From NCBI RefSeq assembly GCF_001905125.1, contig NZ_LWLE01000012.1, positions 190,759-254,758 of the forward strand: a stretch of DNA of 64,000 nt. The letters run 5' to 3'. This document shows, piece by piece, positions 43,082 through 52,270 of the stretch (the stretch's first letter is position 1; every line of letters begins with the position of its first letter). This DNA is from Streptomyces sp. TSRI0281 (lineage in GTDB: Bacteria > Actinomycetota > Actinomycetes > Streptomycetales > Streptomycetaceae). The notes below the pieces were generated by a model. The model searched no databases. It was not told the DNA's origin and saw only the letters and a list, made by a program, of their open reading frames with translations. The position numbers were made by a program, and so were the translations under genes.

Positions 43082-44443
43082 TCAGCTCCCGGGTGTGCCG
43101 GGCGACAGCCGTACCGTCACCGTCTTGGGCCGTTGGTACTCCTGGAGCGCCAGCGCGCTCAGGTCCGTGCCGTGGCCGGACGAGCCCCGCCCGCCGTGCG
43201 GCAGCTCCGCGGTCTGCACCAGATGGCAGTTGAGCCAGGCCTCGCCCGCGTCGAGACGGGCCGCGAGGTCCAGCCCCGTGCCGAGAGCGGTCGTCCAGAC
43301 ACTGGCCGCCAGGGCCTGGGGGACACTGTTGGCCAGGTCCAACGCCGCCTCCACGGTGTCCGCGTGCTGGACCGTGAGGAGCGGGCCGAAGACCTCCTCG
43401 GTGACCGCCGGGTCGTCGTCCGGGAGATCCGCCAGCAGCAGGGCCGGGCGCCAATGGCCGCGCTCCTCGCCGGGCCGCGCGGCGAGACCGGCCGCCGGAC
43501 GCCGCTTCGCCGCCGACGAGGCGACGAGGGAGTCGTACCGCGCCACCTGGTCCGGGTTGTTCAGCGGGCCGAAGTCGCGGCCCGCCAGCCGGGCGCCCAT
43601 CGCCTCCGTCAGACGGGCCACCGTCGACTCGTAGTTCTCGGCGAGCGTGATGACCCGGGCCGGGGCCGCGCAGCTCTGCCCCGCGTTGTACGTGGCCGCT
43701 TCCGCGAGCGCGGCATACGTGTCCGCCGGGGCGTCCGGGAGCACGAGCGCCGGGGCGTTGCCCCCCAGCTCCAGGCTGATCCGGCGCGTCCCCGCCCGCG
43801 CCGCCACATCCAGCCCCGCCCGGCCGCTGCCCGTGAACGCGACCATGTCCACCGGTGACTCGACCAGCAGTTGACCCGTTCGCCGGTCCCCCGCCAGCGC
43901 CTGGAGCACGCCCTCGCCCAGCGCCCGCGCGGCGTGCTCCGCCAGCAGTTCCACGGTGTCCGGAGTGGTTTCCGCCGGCTTCACCACCACGGTGTTGCCC
44001 GCGGCGAGCGCCGGGGCGCAGCGCCAGGCCGCCATCATCAGCGGGTAGTTCCAGGGGACGATCACCCCGACCACGCCCATCGGCTCCCAGCGCACCCAGC
44101 TCTCGTGCCCCGCCACCAGCCGGCCCGCCGCCGGGGCCGTCCGGGTCCGCGCCGCCGTCGCGTAGAAGCGGAACAGATCCGCCACCTGCTCGATCTCGCC
44201 CGCCGTCTCCGGGTCCGGCTTGCCCGTCCCGGCCCGCTCACGGGCCGCGTACTCCGCCGCGCCGTCCTCGATCAGCGTCGCCAGCTGTTCCAGCCGTCGC
44301 GCCCGGTCCCTGGGGGTCAGGGCGCTCCAGGTGCCCAGCGCCGTACGGGCCGCCGCCACCGCCGCGGTCACCTCCGGCTCGCGGGAGACGGCCGCCGTGC
44401 CGCGGATACGCCCCGTACGGGGGTCCATGAGTTCCGTGTTCAT
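43082..44443 (-). CDS. Aldehyde dehydrogenase
   Basis: A 453-aa NAD(P)-dependent aldehyde dehydrogenase. Oxyanion Asn in VPWNYPLMM, general base in LELGGNAP, nucleophilic Cys in NAGQSCAAPAR, C-terminal EEVFGPLL. Sequence style suggests the gamma-aminobutyraldehyde/succinate-semialdehyde group. Start at 44443 (MNTELMDPRT) with GGAAG 6 nt upstream; the open frame upstream is antisense to the next gene. It follows the asparagine-synthetase-like gene by 53 nt on the same strand, so the two are probably cotranscribed and may act in one amine or amide pathway. Confidence 0.88.
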   Translation of the reverse strand: MNTELMDPRTGRIRGTAAVSREPEVTAAVAAARTALGTWSALTPRDRARRLEQLATLIEDGAAEYAARERAGTGKPDPETAGEIEQVADLFRFYATAARTRTAPAAGRLVAGHESWVRWEPMGVVGVIVPWNYPLMMAAWRCAPALAAGNTVVVKPAETTPDTVELLAEHAARALGEGVLQALAGDRRTGQLLVESPVDMVAFTGSGRAGLDVAARAGTRRISLELGGNAPALVLPDAPADTYAALAEAATYNAGQSCAAPARVITLAENYESTVARLTEAMGARLAGRDFGPLNNPDQVARYDSLVASSAAKRRPAAGLAARPGEERGHWRPALLLADLPDDDPAVTEEVFGPLLTVQHADTVEAALDLANSVPQALAASVWTTALGTGLDLAARLDAGEAWLNCHLVQTAELPHGGRGSSGHGTDLSALALQEYQRPKTVTVRLSPGTPGS

Positions 44444-44496
44444 CGCTGCTTCCCGCTCGTTGTTTCCGACACCCGTCGAGTCCCGTCGCCCGCACC

Positions 44497-46272
44497 TCAC
44501 AACGCGTACGAGCGCAGCCACAGTTCCAGCGTCAGCACCAGCCACAACTTGCCGCCCTGACGGGGCAGCAGTGTGCCCTCGCCCTTCATCCAGGTGCGCA
44601 CCGTGTCCGGGCGGAACAGACCCCGGCCGACCGCCTGCCGGCTGAGCAGCAGATCGTTCCCGAGATCGCGCAGCGGACCGGTCAGCCACTGCTGCACCGG
44701 CACCCGCATCCCGCTCTTCGGCCGGTCGACGACCGTGCCGGGCAGCAGGTCGCGCACGGCCTCCTTGAGGATCCACTTCTCCGCCGAACCACGGAGTTTG
44801 TACGTCGGTGGCGTCGCGAACGCGTGGTCGACGACCCTGCGGTCGAAGAGCGGTGAGCGGCCCTCGATGCCCTGCGACGCCGTCAGCCGCTCCACCTTCG
44901 TCAGGATGTGGTGCGCGCCCTTGGTCCGCAGATTGCAGTGCAGGAGCTGGTTGAGGAGATGGTCCATGCGGTGCGGGCTGCCGTCGCCCGGTGTCAGATA
45001 CGGCTCCACGAACCGCTGGGGGCGCGGGGCGTCCCGCAGCGCGTCCAGGGTCCGCGGGGTCAGCAGCGCCGGAAGGTCCGTCCAGCACTTGCGGTACGAG
45101 CGCAGATACGCCGTCGCCCGGTCCTCGTCCCACGGCGCCCCCGCTTCACGGTGCATCTCCTGCACCAGCATCGGAAGGTTCTTCGGGCCGCCGAACACGG
45201 GGTCGCCGCCCTCGCCGTTGAGGACCACCGAGGCACCGTCCGCGGCAACGGCCTCCGCGAGCAGCAGATTCGGGACCGTCAACGGGTCGCCCACCGGGCT
45301 GTCCAGGAGCCCCGCCGCCTCCGCCAGCCGTGAGGCGACCGTCTCCCCCGACACGTTCAGGACCCGGTGACGGGTATGGCAGTGGGCGGCCACCAGCCCC
45401 GAGTAGCCCAGTTCGTTGGGGAGTTCGTCGCCGAAACTGATCGAGTACGTGTGCACCGGATGGTGGTGGAGCTTCGCCGCCAGCGCGGTGACCAGGGAGC
45501 TGTCGATCCCGCCGGAGAGCAGGACCGCCGCAGGTTCCGCCTCCGGGAGCCGGTCGGCCGTCGCCCGCTCCAGGAGCGCCCGCAGGGCCAGGACATGCTC
45601 CGTAGGATCCCGCGGCACCGGCTGTCCGATGTGTTCGCGGGGCTCCCAGTACACCGTCTCGGTGACCGTGCCGTCCTCCGCCAGCCGCAGCACCCGTCCG
45701 GGCAGGACCTCCCGCACGCCGGTCAGGAGCGTCTCCTCGCCCGGCAGATAGGCGAAGGTGAGGAAGGAACGGACCGCGGACAGATTCATCGACGTGCCGA
45801 GCGCGGGCCAGCGCCGCAGCGCCCTCAGTGACGTCGAGGCCGCCCACGCCCCTTCGGCACGGGCGTAGAAGAGCGTGCGCGCGCCCACCTGGTCGCGGAT
45901 CAGGATCAGATCCCTGCCGTCCAGCACGGCCAGCACGAACATGCCCTCGGCGAGCGCCACCCCCGCGTCGCCGAGCCGCGCCCAGCAGCGCAGCAGCAGC
46001 TCGGCGTCGGAGCACCGGGCGGGTACGGGGGACCCCTCGGCATGCAGCGCGGACAGGAGGTCTGGGCGGTTGTGGAGGGTGACCTCGCCCACCGCCGTCA
46101 GGCCGTACGCCGTGAACGGGCCCTCGGCGCGGCCGGGTTCGCCCGCGATCAGTCCCAGATCGGCCCCGGCGACATCCACGGACACGCGGCCGGTCCCGGC
46201 CGCGCCCATCGCCTCGATATGGGTGCGGGCCTGCCGGGTGGCCGGGGCCAGGCAGACGCAGAAGCGTGCCAT
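44497..46272 (-). CDS. Asparagine-synthetase-like amidotransferase without N-terminal Cys
   Basis: A 591-aa AsnB-like protein. The C-terminal synthetase domain has the PPi loop SGGIDS (253-258) and GEGGDPVFGG, so acyl-adenylation should work. The N-terminal Ntn domain begins MARFCVC rather than MC, so the glutaminase nucleophile is missing, as in beta-lactam synthetase and lasso-peptide cyclases. It may use free ammonia or an amine, possibly intramolecular, instead of glutamine. AAGGAGAGGAG precedes the ATG. No lasso precursor or carboxyethylarginine-type genes are nearby. Confidence 0.83.
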   Translation of the reverse strand: MARFCVCLAPATRQARTHIEAMGAAGTGRVSVDVAGADLGLIAGEPGRAEGPFTAYGLTAVGEVTLHNRPDLLSALHAEGSPVPARCSDAELLLRCWARLGDAGVALAEGMFVLAVLDGRDLILIRDQVGARTLFYARAEGAWAASTSLRALRRWPALGTSMNLSAVRSFLTFAYLPGEETLLTGVREVLPGRVLRLAEDGTVTETVYWEPREHIGQPVPRDPTEHVLALRALLERATADRLPEAEPAAVLLSGGIDSSLVTALAAKLHHHPVHTYSISFGDELPNELGYSGLVAAHCHTRHRVLNVSGETVASRLAEAAGLLDSPVGDPLTVPNLLLAEAVAADGASVVLNGEGGDPVFGGPKNLPMLVQEMHREAGAPWDEDRATAYLRSYRKCWTDLPALLTPRTLDALRDAPRPQRFVEPYLTPGDGSPHRMDHLLNQLLHCNLRTKGAHHILTKVERLTASQGIEGRSPLFDRRVVDHAFATPPTYKLRGSAEKWILKEAVRDLLPGTVVDRPKSGMRVPVQQWLTGPLRDLGNDLLLSRQAVGRGLFRPDTVRTWMKGEGTLLPRQGGKLWLVLTLELWLRSYAL

Positions 46273-46367
46273 GGACGGCTCCTCTCCTTGATGTTCCGTG
46301 CTGCGTACCGCTGCCGTTGCCCCTGACCGCGTCGCCGGGGCTTCCGGTCGTGCCGACAACGGCGGGC

Positions 46368-46901
46368 TCAGCCGAAGTCGTCGTCGCTCCAGGCGTCGTC
46401 GTCGTTGTTCCAGCCCGCGTCCCAGTCCCCCGACCCGCCGTCACCGGAATCGCCGCCCCCGCCCGAGTCGCCGGACGACGACTGGCTCTGTGCCTGCTGT
46501 TGGCGGAGCGCTTCCTCCTCCGCCGGGCTTATGCTCAGCGGCGGCAGGTGGGCGGCGGTGATGGCGAGGCCCGCCACGCCCAGGCCCGTGAGCATGACGC
46601 CCATCCTGCCGCCGAACGACGTCCGGTTGACCATCACGGTCTCGCCGCGGCCCCACAGGGTGCGGCCGTATCCGATGTCGCGGGCGTACGTCACCGTGCC
46701 GTCGGCGAGAGTGCGCTTGATGATGCGGTTGCCGAGGAGCTCGTCGGTGCCGGCGGAGTTCCGGTTGTCGTGCCACCGCACGAGGTCGCGGTGGGAGCCC
46801 TCGCGGTGGCGCCACTCCTCCCGGCCGTCCTCGTAGCGCCGGTGGACGCTGCCGTCGGCGAGCAGTTCGTCGGAGTAGCCGATCTCTTGAGGTCGGATCA
46901 T
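46368..46901 (-). CDS. Hypothetical membrane-anchored protein with acidic Gly/Ser tail
   Basis: A 177-aa protein I do not recognise. The N-terminal half is polar with repeated G-x-x-x-x-R-x-x-x-D-G-R/T units (ADGSVHRRYEDGREEWRH; LADGTVTYARDIGYGRTLWG). One membrane segment lies about 98-115 (MGVMLTGLGVAGLAITAA). The last 45 residues are low-complexity Ser/Gly/Asp/Trp. It follows the three paralogues by 100 nt on the same strand and may belong to that operon. GAGG precedes the ATG. Confidence 0.65.
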   Translation of the reverse strand: MIRPQEIGYSDELLADGSVHRRYEDGREEWRHREGSHRDLVRWHDNRNSAGTDELLGNRIIKRTLADGTVTYARDIGYGRTLWGRGETVMVNRTSFGGRMGVMLTGLGVAGLAITAAHLPPLSISPAEEEALRQQQAQSQSSSGDSGGGGDSGDGGSGDWDAGWNNDDDAWSDDDFG

Positions 46902-47001
46902 CGTGTGCGTTCCTCGGGTCTGTGGGGCGGTCGTGGCCGCAGGTGCCAGGGCTCGCTCGGACAGGCCGCCCCGCGGTTCATGGGCGGGGTGGCGTGGTGG
47001 G

Positions 47002-47922
47002 TCATGAGGCGGGCCAGCTCAGGAAGCCCGTGGTACGCAATCCGCGCAGCTCGCTCCACAGGGAGTTCCGCGGCGGTCGGGGTCCCCGGGTGAGGCGCAG
47101 CACCGTACGCACCAGGCGGGGCGGTGGCACGGCCGCGACCTGCGCGAACCGTCCCCCCGCCAGCCACTGGACTTCCTGGGGCCGCAGCGCCGGAGGCCAG
47201 GGCCGCAGCGGCGGAGCGGGTGCCGGCCCGCGGCCGGTGGGGAGGCGCAGGGCCGCCGCGTGACGGGGTACGAGCCCGATCGACGAGATCCGTACGCCGG
47301 GGACGCGGCCGAGGGCGTCCCTGATCAGGGCCGGGAGCTCGATGCCTTCGGGGCTCGCGTCGTGCAGCACATGGACCGTCGCGCCCCGCGCCCGCTCCAG
47401 CGCCGCGACGAGGCGCGGGGCGAGCGGCAGGGCGTCGTCCGCCGCGAGGACGGGGCAGGCCGCCTCCAGATGCACATGGTTGGCGAGCAGCATGCGGGCG
47501 ATCGAGCGGTCCTGGCAGACGAGAAGGCGGGGCAGCCCGTAGGCGTAGAGGTCGGGTTCGCCCGGTTCCGGCGTGGCCGGGGGCCGTGGCAGTGCGGGCG
47601 GCGGAGCCGGGACCGGCGGGAGCAGGCCCTCGACGCTCTCCCTGCCCCGCGCCTCCAGAGCGCGCGTGAACGCCGGCAGACGCAGGGGAGGGGCGGGGGT
47701 CCGGGGGACGCGGGTGAGCAGGGTCGCGGCCGGGCTCAGGACGCGGCAGGTCTCGTAGTAGAGCTGCCGTTCCGTGAACCTGATGCCGCCGGGACCCGCC
47801 GCGCGGGCGGCGGCCCCGGTGATCGCCAGATCGAGGAGGCGGGCGCCGGGCCCGCGTCCGGTTCGGGGAGCCGGGGCGGTGGAGGTGCCGCTTCCGGGAG
47901 CCTGGGGGCGTCGCGGAGTCAT
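47002..47922 (-). CDS. Toprim-like paralogue A (no zinc ribbon, no TM)
   Basis: A 306-aa protein, third of three adjacent paralogues. It has no zinc ribbon or clear membrane segments. IRFTERQLYYETCRVL aligns with the QLWY element of B and C; a Pro-rich linker follows; then LLVCQDRSIARMLLANHV and VLHDASPEGIEL, then QEVQWLAGG and the C-terminal TGFLSWP. R-x-L-Y-Y followed by D-x-D-P-x-G-like sequence recalls the winged-helix tyrosine and Toprim of Spo11/Topo VI-A, but the second Asp is Ser here. The function is unknown; the analogy is inference. The start at 47922 overlaps gene B's stop (ATGA). Confidence 0.7.
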   Translation of the reverse strand: MTPRRPQAPGSGTSTAPAPRTGRGPGARLLDLAITGAAARAAGPGGIRFTERQLYYETCRVLSPAATLLTRVPRTPAPPLRLPAFTRALEARGRESVEGLLPPVPAPPPALPRPPATPEPGEPDLYAYGLPRLLVCQDRSIARMLLANHVHLEAACPVLAADDALPLAPRLVAALERARGATVHVLHDASPEGIELPALIRDALGRVPGVRISSIGLVPRHAAALRLPTGRGPAPAPPLRPWPPALRPQEVQWLAGGRFAQVAAVPPPRLVRTVLRLTRGPRPPRNSLWSELRGLRTTGFLSWPAS

Positions 47923-49115
47923 GCGGAGCTGGTGCCTTCCTTCGTGGACGGGCCGGTGCCGGGACGGCCCGTACCCCGCGCCCGAGGGGTCTGCGGGGGC
48001 TGCGGTGCCTGCGGCCAGGTGAGGAAGCCGTGGGTGTGGGCCTGTCGGGGGCCGGGCGGCGGGACGGTCAGGGCCCGCTCCACCGCTCGTTCGACGATCG
48101 AGGGGAGAAGAGGCGGCGGTACGGCGGCGATGGGGCTCCAGTAGCCGTCGGCGAGCCACTTGGCGTCGGCCTCGGACAGGCCCGCGACCGTGCGGAGCTG
48201 TTCCGCGTCGGCGATCCGGTTGGGCCGGGCGAGCCGTACGACGCCCTTCCTGCCCCGGGCCGCGGAGACGGGCAGACCCGCGTCCACGACGACCCGGTCG
48301 GGCTGCGCGGCACGAATGAGCGGCGCCAGCAGGACGCCCGGCGGGTCGGCGTCGTGCAGGACGACCACCGGCAGCGCGCTGCGGTACTCCGCGAGGCGGT
48401 CGAGGGCCTCGGCCACGAGGGCGGAATGCCCCGCCGGTCCCTCCTGGCCGCAGGTTTCCAGCAGGACGGCGCCCAGTCGGCCCGGAACGTCATTGGCCGT
48501 GAGGAAGAGTGACACCACCCGGTCGGTGCACAGGATCACGGCCCTGGGCCGCGACACCGGAGCGGACGCACGGGAAGGGCCCGCACCGCGCGGGCGGGGC
48601 AGCGGGCGGGCGTCGTCGAAGACGCCCGCGGGCAGATCGCCGTACGCCGCCGGCCAGGCGCCCGTCATCAGCCCGCGGAACCTCTCCTCGGAGGGAATGA
48701 TCCGCGACCCGGGCAGCACTCCGGGGCGATGACGCATGGCCGACGCGGCGACGAGGATCAGGAAGGCGGCGGCTCCGGCGAAGAAGGCGAGGTCGCCGTC
48801 GACCAGGACGGTGCTCAGAAGGAGGGCGACGGCCACCGGCAGGGCCACGAGCCAGCGGATCCTGGCCGGCACACCCTCCCGCTCCCGCCCGGCCCACGCG
48901 TAGTTGTTGCTGCGGGACAGGTACCAGAGCTGGGTGAGTGCGATCTTCAGCCGGCCGTGGTCGGTGGCCCGCTGCGCGATGCCCCGCACGCGGAGGTCGT
49001 GCATGCCCTTGCCGTGGACCGCGGGGTCCAGCGCGAAGCGCTTGTGGCAGCGCACGCACACACGGCCGGCGCGCTCCTTGCCCTTGAGCGGGGCGGCGCA
49101 CCGGGGACAGATCAT
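47919..49115 (-). CDS. Toprim-like paralogue B (zinc ribbon, membrane segments)
   Basis: A 398-aa protein. Zinc ribbon C3-x-x-C6 / C20-x-x-C23, then ALDP and DLRVRGI, the QLWYLSRS element (62-69), two membrane segments (about 87-105 and 109-126), then a soluble domain: ILCTDR (194-199), VVLHDADPPGVLL (251-263), SEADAKWLADG and GFLTWP (363-368). The D-A-D-P-x-G string resembles a Toprim Dx(D) site and the earlier C-x-D-R could supply the first acid. No family is recognised. It overlaps C (ATGA) and A (ATGA), so the three are translated together. Confidence 0.72.
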   Translation of the reverse strand: MICPRCAAPLKGKERAGRVCVRCHKRFALDPAVHGKGMHDLRVRGIAQRATDHGRLKIALTQLWYLSRSNNYAWAGREREGVPARIRWLVALPVAVALLLSTVLVDGDLAFFAGAAAFLILVAASAMRHRPGVLPGSRIIPSEERFRGLMTGAWPAAYGDLPAGVFDDARPLPRPRGAGPSRASAPVSRPRAVILCTDRVVSLFLTANDVPGRLGAVLLETCGQEGPAGHSALVAEALDRLAEYRSALPVVVLHDADPPGVLLAPLIRAAQPDRVVVDAGLPVSAARGRKGVVRLARPNRIADAEQLRTVAGLSEADAKWLADGYWSPIAAVPPPLLPSIVERAVERALTVPPPGPRQAHTHGFLTWPQAPQPPQTPRARGTGRPGTGPSTKEGTSSA

Positions 49116-50176
49116 CGCTCACCCGCCGGGTCCGGGGCCGTCGGACCGGGCCAGGTCATGAATCCCACGGACGCGGCGCGGCGTTGTTCCGGATCGGCGT
49201 TCCGGGTGACCTGTTCGGCGACCCGGGAGACGACGGCGAGCAGCCGGGCCGGAGGCATGCCGGCCAGCGGGTACCGCCAGCCCTTGCCCAGCCACTTCAG
49301 CTCCTCGCCGGTGAACTCGCCGGACGCGGTGAGCCGCGCCATGGTCTCCCGGTCGGGCCGGCCGTCGCGGTCGCGGTAGGGCACGGCCCGTGCGAGGGAG
49401 CGGACGGTGCGCAGCGGCAGCCCGGCGTCGATCACCGCGCGCTGCCCCAGGTTCTCGCGGACGCGCCGGACGAGGAGTTCCCCGTGCGCGTCGGCGTCGT
49501 GGAGCACGATCACCGGGCTCCGCGTGGGCAGGGCACGGACCGCGTCGAGGTCACCGGCCGGCGCGATCCCGTACCGGGCGGGCAGGCCGACGGCGATCAG
49601 GAACGCCGTGATGGCACGGTCGGGGCACAGCAGTACGGCCCTGGGCTCCGTGCCCGGGAGCACGCGGGCTCCGGCCTGCGGGGGAACACCGGGCCCGTCG
49701 TCGAGCACCCCGGGCGGCAGCCCGCCGTAGACACGCTGCCAGGGCGCCAGCGCCTCCGTGCGGAACGCCGCACGGCTCATGGCCGGGAAGCCCCGGCCCG
49801 CACCGGCGGCCCGCGCGAAGGTGAACCCGGCGGAGACGAGCAGCAGGGCGCCCGAGACGAGGAGGAGGCGCACTTCCTCGATGAAGACGCCGAAGGCACC
49901 GACGACCAGCCCGGCGAAGAGGAAGGAACCCGCGCACCCCGGTGCGAACGTGCGCTGCTGGAGCCGGTTGCGGGAGAGCGCGTACCACAACTGGTCCGGC
50001 GTCACCGCGATGCTGCCGGCCTCCGTCACCTTGGCGAGGATCCTGCGCACCCGCAGATCGCTGAGGCCGAGGGAGTTGGTCTTGGGGTCCAGCGCGTACC
50101 GGCGCCGGCAGTGGGAGCAGGTGTGGTCGGGGCGCTCCTTGCGGAGCAGGTTCTTCTCGCAGTGCGGACAGATCAC
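49112..50176 (-). CDS. Toprim-like paralogue C (zinc ribbon, membrane segments)
   Basis: A 354-aa paralogue of B with the same order: zinc ribbon C3/C6, C20/C23; ALDP; DLRVRRI; QLWYALSRN (62-70); two membrane segments (about 83-100 and 104-120); LLCPDR (182-187); IVLHDADAHGELL (223-235); EELKWLGKGW; GFMTWP (339-343). B and C look like an old tandem duplication, and A like a copy that lost the ribbon and membrane part. The GTG start overlaps the cupin gene's stop (GTGA). Confidence 0.72.
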   Translation of the reverse strand: MICPHCEKNLLRKERPDHTCSHCRRRYALDPKTNSLGLSDLRVRRILAKVTEAGSIAVTPDQLWYALSRNRLQQRTFAPGCAGSFLFAGLVVGAFGVFIEEVRLLLVSGALLLVSAGFTFARAAGAGRGFPAMSRAAFRTEALAPWQRVYGGLPPGVLDDGPGVPPQAGARVLPGTEPRAVLLCPDRAITAFLIAVGLPARYGIAPAGDLDAVRALPTRSPVIVLHDADAHGELLVRRVRENLGQRAVIDAGLPLRTVRSLARAVPYRDRDGRPDRETMARLTASGEFTGEELKWLGKGWRYPLAGMPPARLLAVVSRVAEQVTRNADPEQRRAASVGFMTWPGPTAPDPAGER

Positions 50177-50892
50177 CGGCGGACCTCCAGTGCGGTCGCC
50201 ACACGGCGCAGTCGTGCGGCCAGACGCTCGCGGACGGTGGTGGTGGCGATGCCGCGGTCCCGCTGGAGGTCCTCGATGTCGCGCAGGGCGGCGGCGAGTG
50301 CCCGGTAGTCGGTGGCGGCGGCCACGGCCACCTGCCCGGCCGCCGGGATGCCGCCCGCGGCGCGGCGCTCGGCCTCACCAGCGGTGATCGCGTAGTCCTC
50401 GTGGTCGATCCCGTAACCGGTGTTGGCCGCGAGGATGGTCAGTGGATCGGTGCCCCTGTTCGCGAAGGAGTGGGGCATCATCTCCGGAATCCGTATGAGC
50501 GTTCCGGGTGTCAGGGGTATGTCGGTGACCCGGTCGCGGTCCGCGTCGTAGAGGCCGCACGCCGCGTGGCCCAGGCTGAGGACGAAGTGTTCACCACCGT
50601 GGGCATGCGGGGTGAAGGCGCTGCGCGGCCCCACGACACCGAGCTTGACCGTGGCGTTCGAGGGACGCTCGGGGGAGGTCGTCGCGTCGCCCACCAGATA
50701 GTGGGCGAACTTCCCGTCATCGATGAAACGGAGGAACTCCCGTTCGGGCCCCAGCAGGCGGGCGCCGTCGCGGTCGGCCAGCTCGATGCCTCCGTCCGGC
50801 CTCAGGTGGTACAGCTCCACCCCTTCGGGGAGCGTCTCCCACGCCCCGCCCGGCATCGCGTCGGATATGCCGTCACCCGGATTCCCTGACAT
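50173..50892 (-). CDS. Cupin-domain protein heading the paralogue operon
   Basis: A 239-aa protein with a central cupin barrel: HAHGGEHFVLSLGHA supplies the metal-binding His/His/Glu set, and LTPGTLIRIPEMMPHSFAN the second motif with its His. The C-terminal 60 residues are helical and Arg/Ala-rich. It may be a small dioxygenase, isomerase or ligand sensor. GGAGG lies about 5 nt before the ATG. It is the first gene of a leftward operon followed, in GTGA/ATGA overlaps, by paralogues C, B and A, and it is divergent from an ArsR-like regulator. Confidence 0.8.
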   Translation of the reverse strand: MSGNPGDGISDAMPGGAWETLPEGVELYHLRPDGGIELADRDGARLLGPEREFLRFIDDGKFAHYLVGDATTSPERPSNATVKLGVVGPRSAFTPHAHGGEHFVLSLGHAACGLYDADRDRVTDIPLTPGTLIRIPEMMPHSFANRGTDPLTILAANTGYGIDHEDYAITAGEAERRAAGGIPAAGQVAVAAATDYRALAAALRDIEDLQRDRGIATTTVRERLAARLRRVATALEVRR

Positions 50893-51271
50893 CGCGCCTC
50901 CCCCTGTGTACTTGTGCGCGGCGCGCGCTTCGCAAGCGCATCGTATGGCCTTGATTCACAACAAGGGGAGCCTCTGCGGCGACTCTTGGGCAACGCGCGG
51001 GGGAACGCGCGGGGGAACGCGCGTCGGGCGGACGGCGCCGTACGCGGGGTGCGGACCGCGAACCCGGGGGCGAGGGGCGACCGCTTCCGGGGTCCGCCCA
51101 CGGGCCGGAGAAACGGCCTCGCGCGAGCGACGCCCGTACGGCCGCGGTACGGCGGTACGCTGCGGGGAGAGGCGGCGGGTCGGGGCAACTCCTCTCCTCC
51201 GTAAGCTCATTGACCGGACGGACATGGCCGCGGTCGGCGTCGGCGCGCCTTCACTCATCGATGGAGCCACC
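50893..51271. promoter_or_regulatory. Divergent promoter region with a 12-bp tandem repeat
   Basis: The 379-bp gap between the cupin operon (-) and the ArsR-like gene (+). Three copies of a 12-bp unit around AACGCGCGGGGG lie at about 50991-51026. TTGACC at 51209 is a possible -35 for the + gene. No gene is visible here. Confidence 0.4.
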
Positions 51272-52270
51272 ATGCTGCGGGTGCACTTCACGTCCGAGGA
51301 CCTGGCGCGGGTCCGAGTGGCCCCGGGACCGGACTTCCTCTGGGAGATCAGCAACAGCGTGCAGACACTGCAACGCCGCGACGGCGAGAGGGTGTTCGGC
51401 GCGTGGCGCCGCTGGGCACGGCCCCGGCTCCCGGACAGCCGCCGACTGCTCTCCTGCCTGCTGCCGCCCCACGGCTACTCGCCGGACTTCCTCACCCCCA
51501 CCTCCGGCGACCGCGCCACCCTGCAAGCGGCCGTCGACACCCTGATGAGCACACCCCGCCCGCGACTGCGCACCGAGCTGTCGCGCCTGGCCTCCTCCTG
51601 GCAACTGCCGCGCTGGGCAGGGGCCTTGGCAGACGGCGACCCGCATGCCCTGCGTCAGCTGGGCGATGCCCTGACCGCCTACCAGCTGGAGGCGCTGGCG
51701 CCCTACTGGCAACGCGTCCGGGCACATGTCGACGCCGACCGTGCACTCCGGCTGCACAGTCTCCTGGACGGCGGCACCGAGGGGCTGCTCGCCGGACTCG
51801 GCCCGCAGTTCCGCTGGCGGCCGCCGGTACTGGAAGTCGCCTACCCCGTCGACCAGCAGCTCCGTCTGGAGGGACGGGGCCTCGTGCTGCAACCGTCGTT
51901 CTTCTGCTGGCCCACACCGATCACGCTGGCGGACGGGGAACTGCCACCCGTCCTGGTCCATCCCATCCACCACAACGCCGACTGGGCCCTGCCCGCCCCT
52001 GACGCCCGCCCGGCGGAAGGCGCCGGTTCCCTGGGACCGCTGCTCGGGCACACCCGCGCGGGCGTTCTGCGCGCGACCCGCAACGGCTGCTCCACCGTGG
52101 AAGCCGCCCGCCTGCTGGAAGTGACCCACCCGGCCGTCAGCCAGCATCTGAACGTGCTGCGCGCGGCGGGTCTCATCACCACCGTCCGCAGGGCCGGACG
52201 GGCCTTTCACGTCGCCACGGCGGAGGGCCGTGCGCTGCTGGCCGCCGAGGAGCGGACGGCCGGCCGGTAG
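51272..52270 (+). CDS. ArsR-type regulator with large N-terminal domain
   Basis: A 332-aa protein. The N-terminal 240 residues (RVHFTSEDLARVRVAPGPDF..; FFCWPTPITL) match the DUF5937-type domain seen in Streptomyces regulators; the last 75 residues form a winged helix-turn-helix (LGHTRAGVLRATRNGCSTVEAARLLEVTHPAVSQHLNVLRAAGLI). GGAG lies 5 nt before ATG 51272; longer upstream frames lack a site. It is divergent from the cupin/paralogue operon and is the obvious candidate to control it. Confidence 0.83.
   Translation: MLRVHFTSEDLARVRVAPGPDFLWEISNSVQTLQRRDGERVFGAWRRWARPRLPDSRRLLSCLLPPHGYSPDFLTPTSGDRATLQAAVDTLMSTPRPRLRTELSRLASSWQLPRWAGALADGDPHALRQLGDALTAYQLEALAPYWQRVRAHVDADRALRLHSLLDGGTEGLLAGLGPQFRWRPPVLEVAYPVDQQLRLEGRGLVLQPSFFCWPTPITLADGELPPVLVHPIHHNADWALPAPDARPAEGAGSLGPLLGHTRAGVLRATRNGCSTVEAARLLEVTHPAVSQHLNVLRAAGLITTVRRAGRAFHVATAEGRALLAAEERTAGR

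Noticed and set aside
44497..46272. A lasso-peptide cluster based on the AsnB-like protein
   Set aside because: No precursor, RRE or transglutaminase-like protease gene is adjacent.
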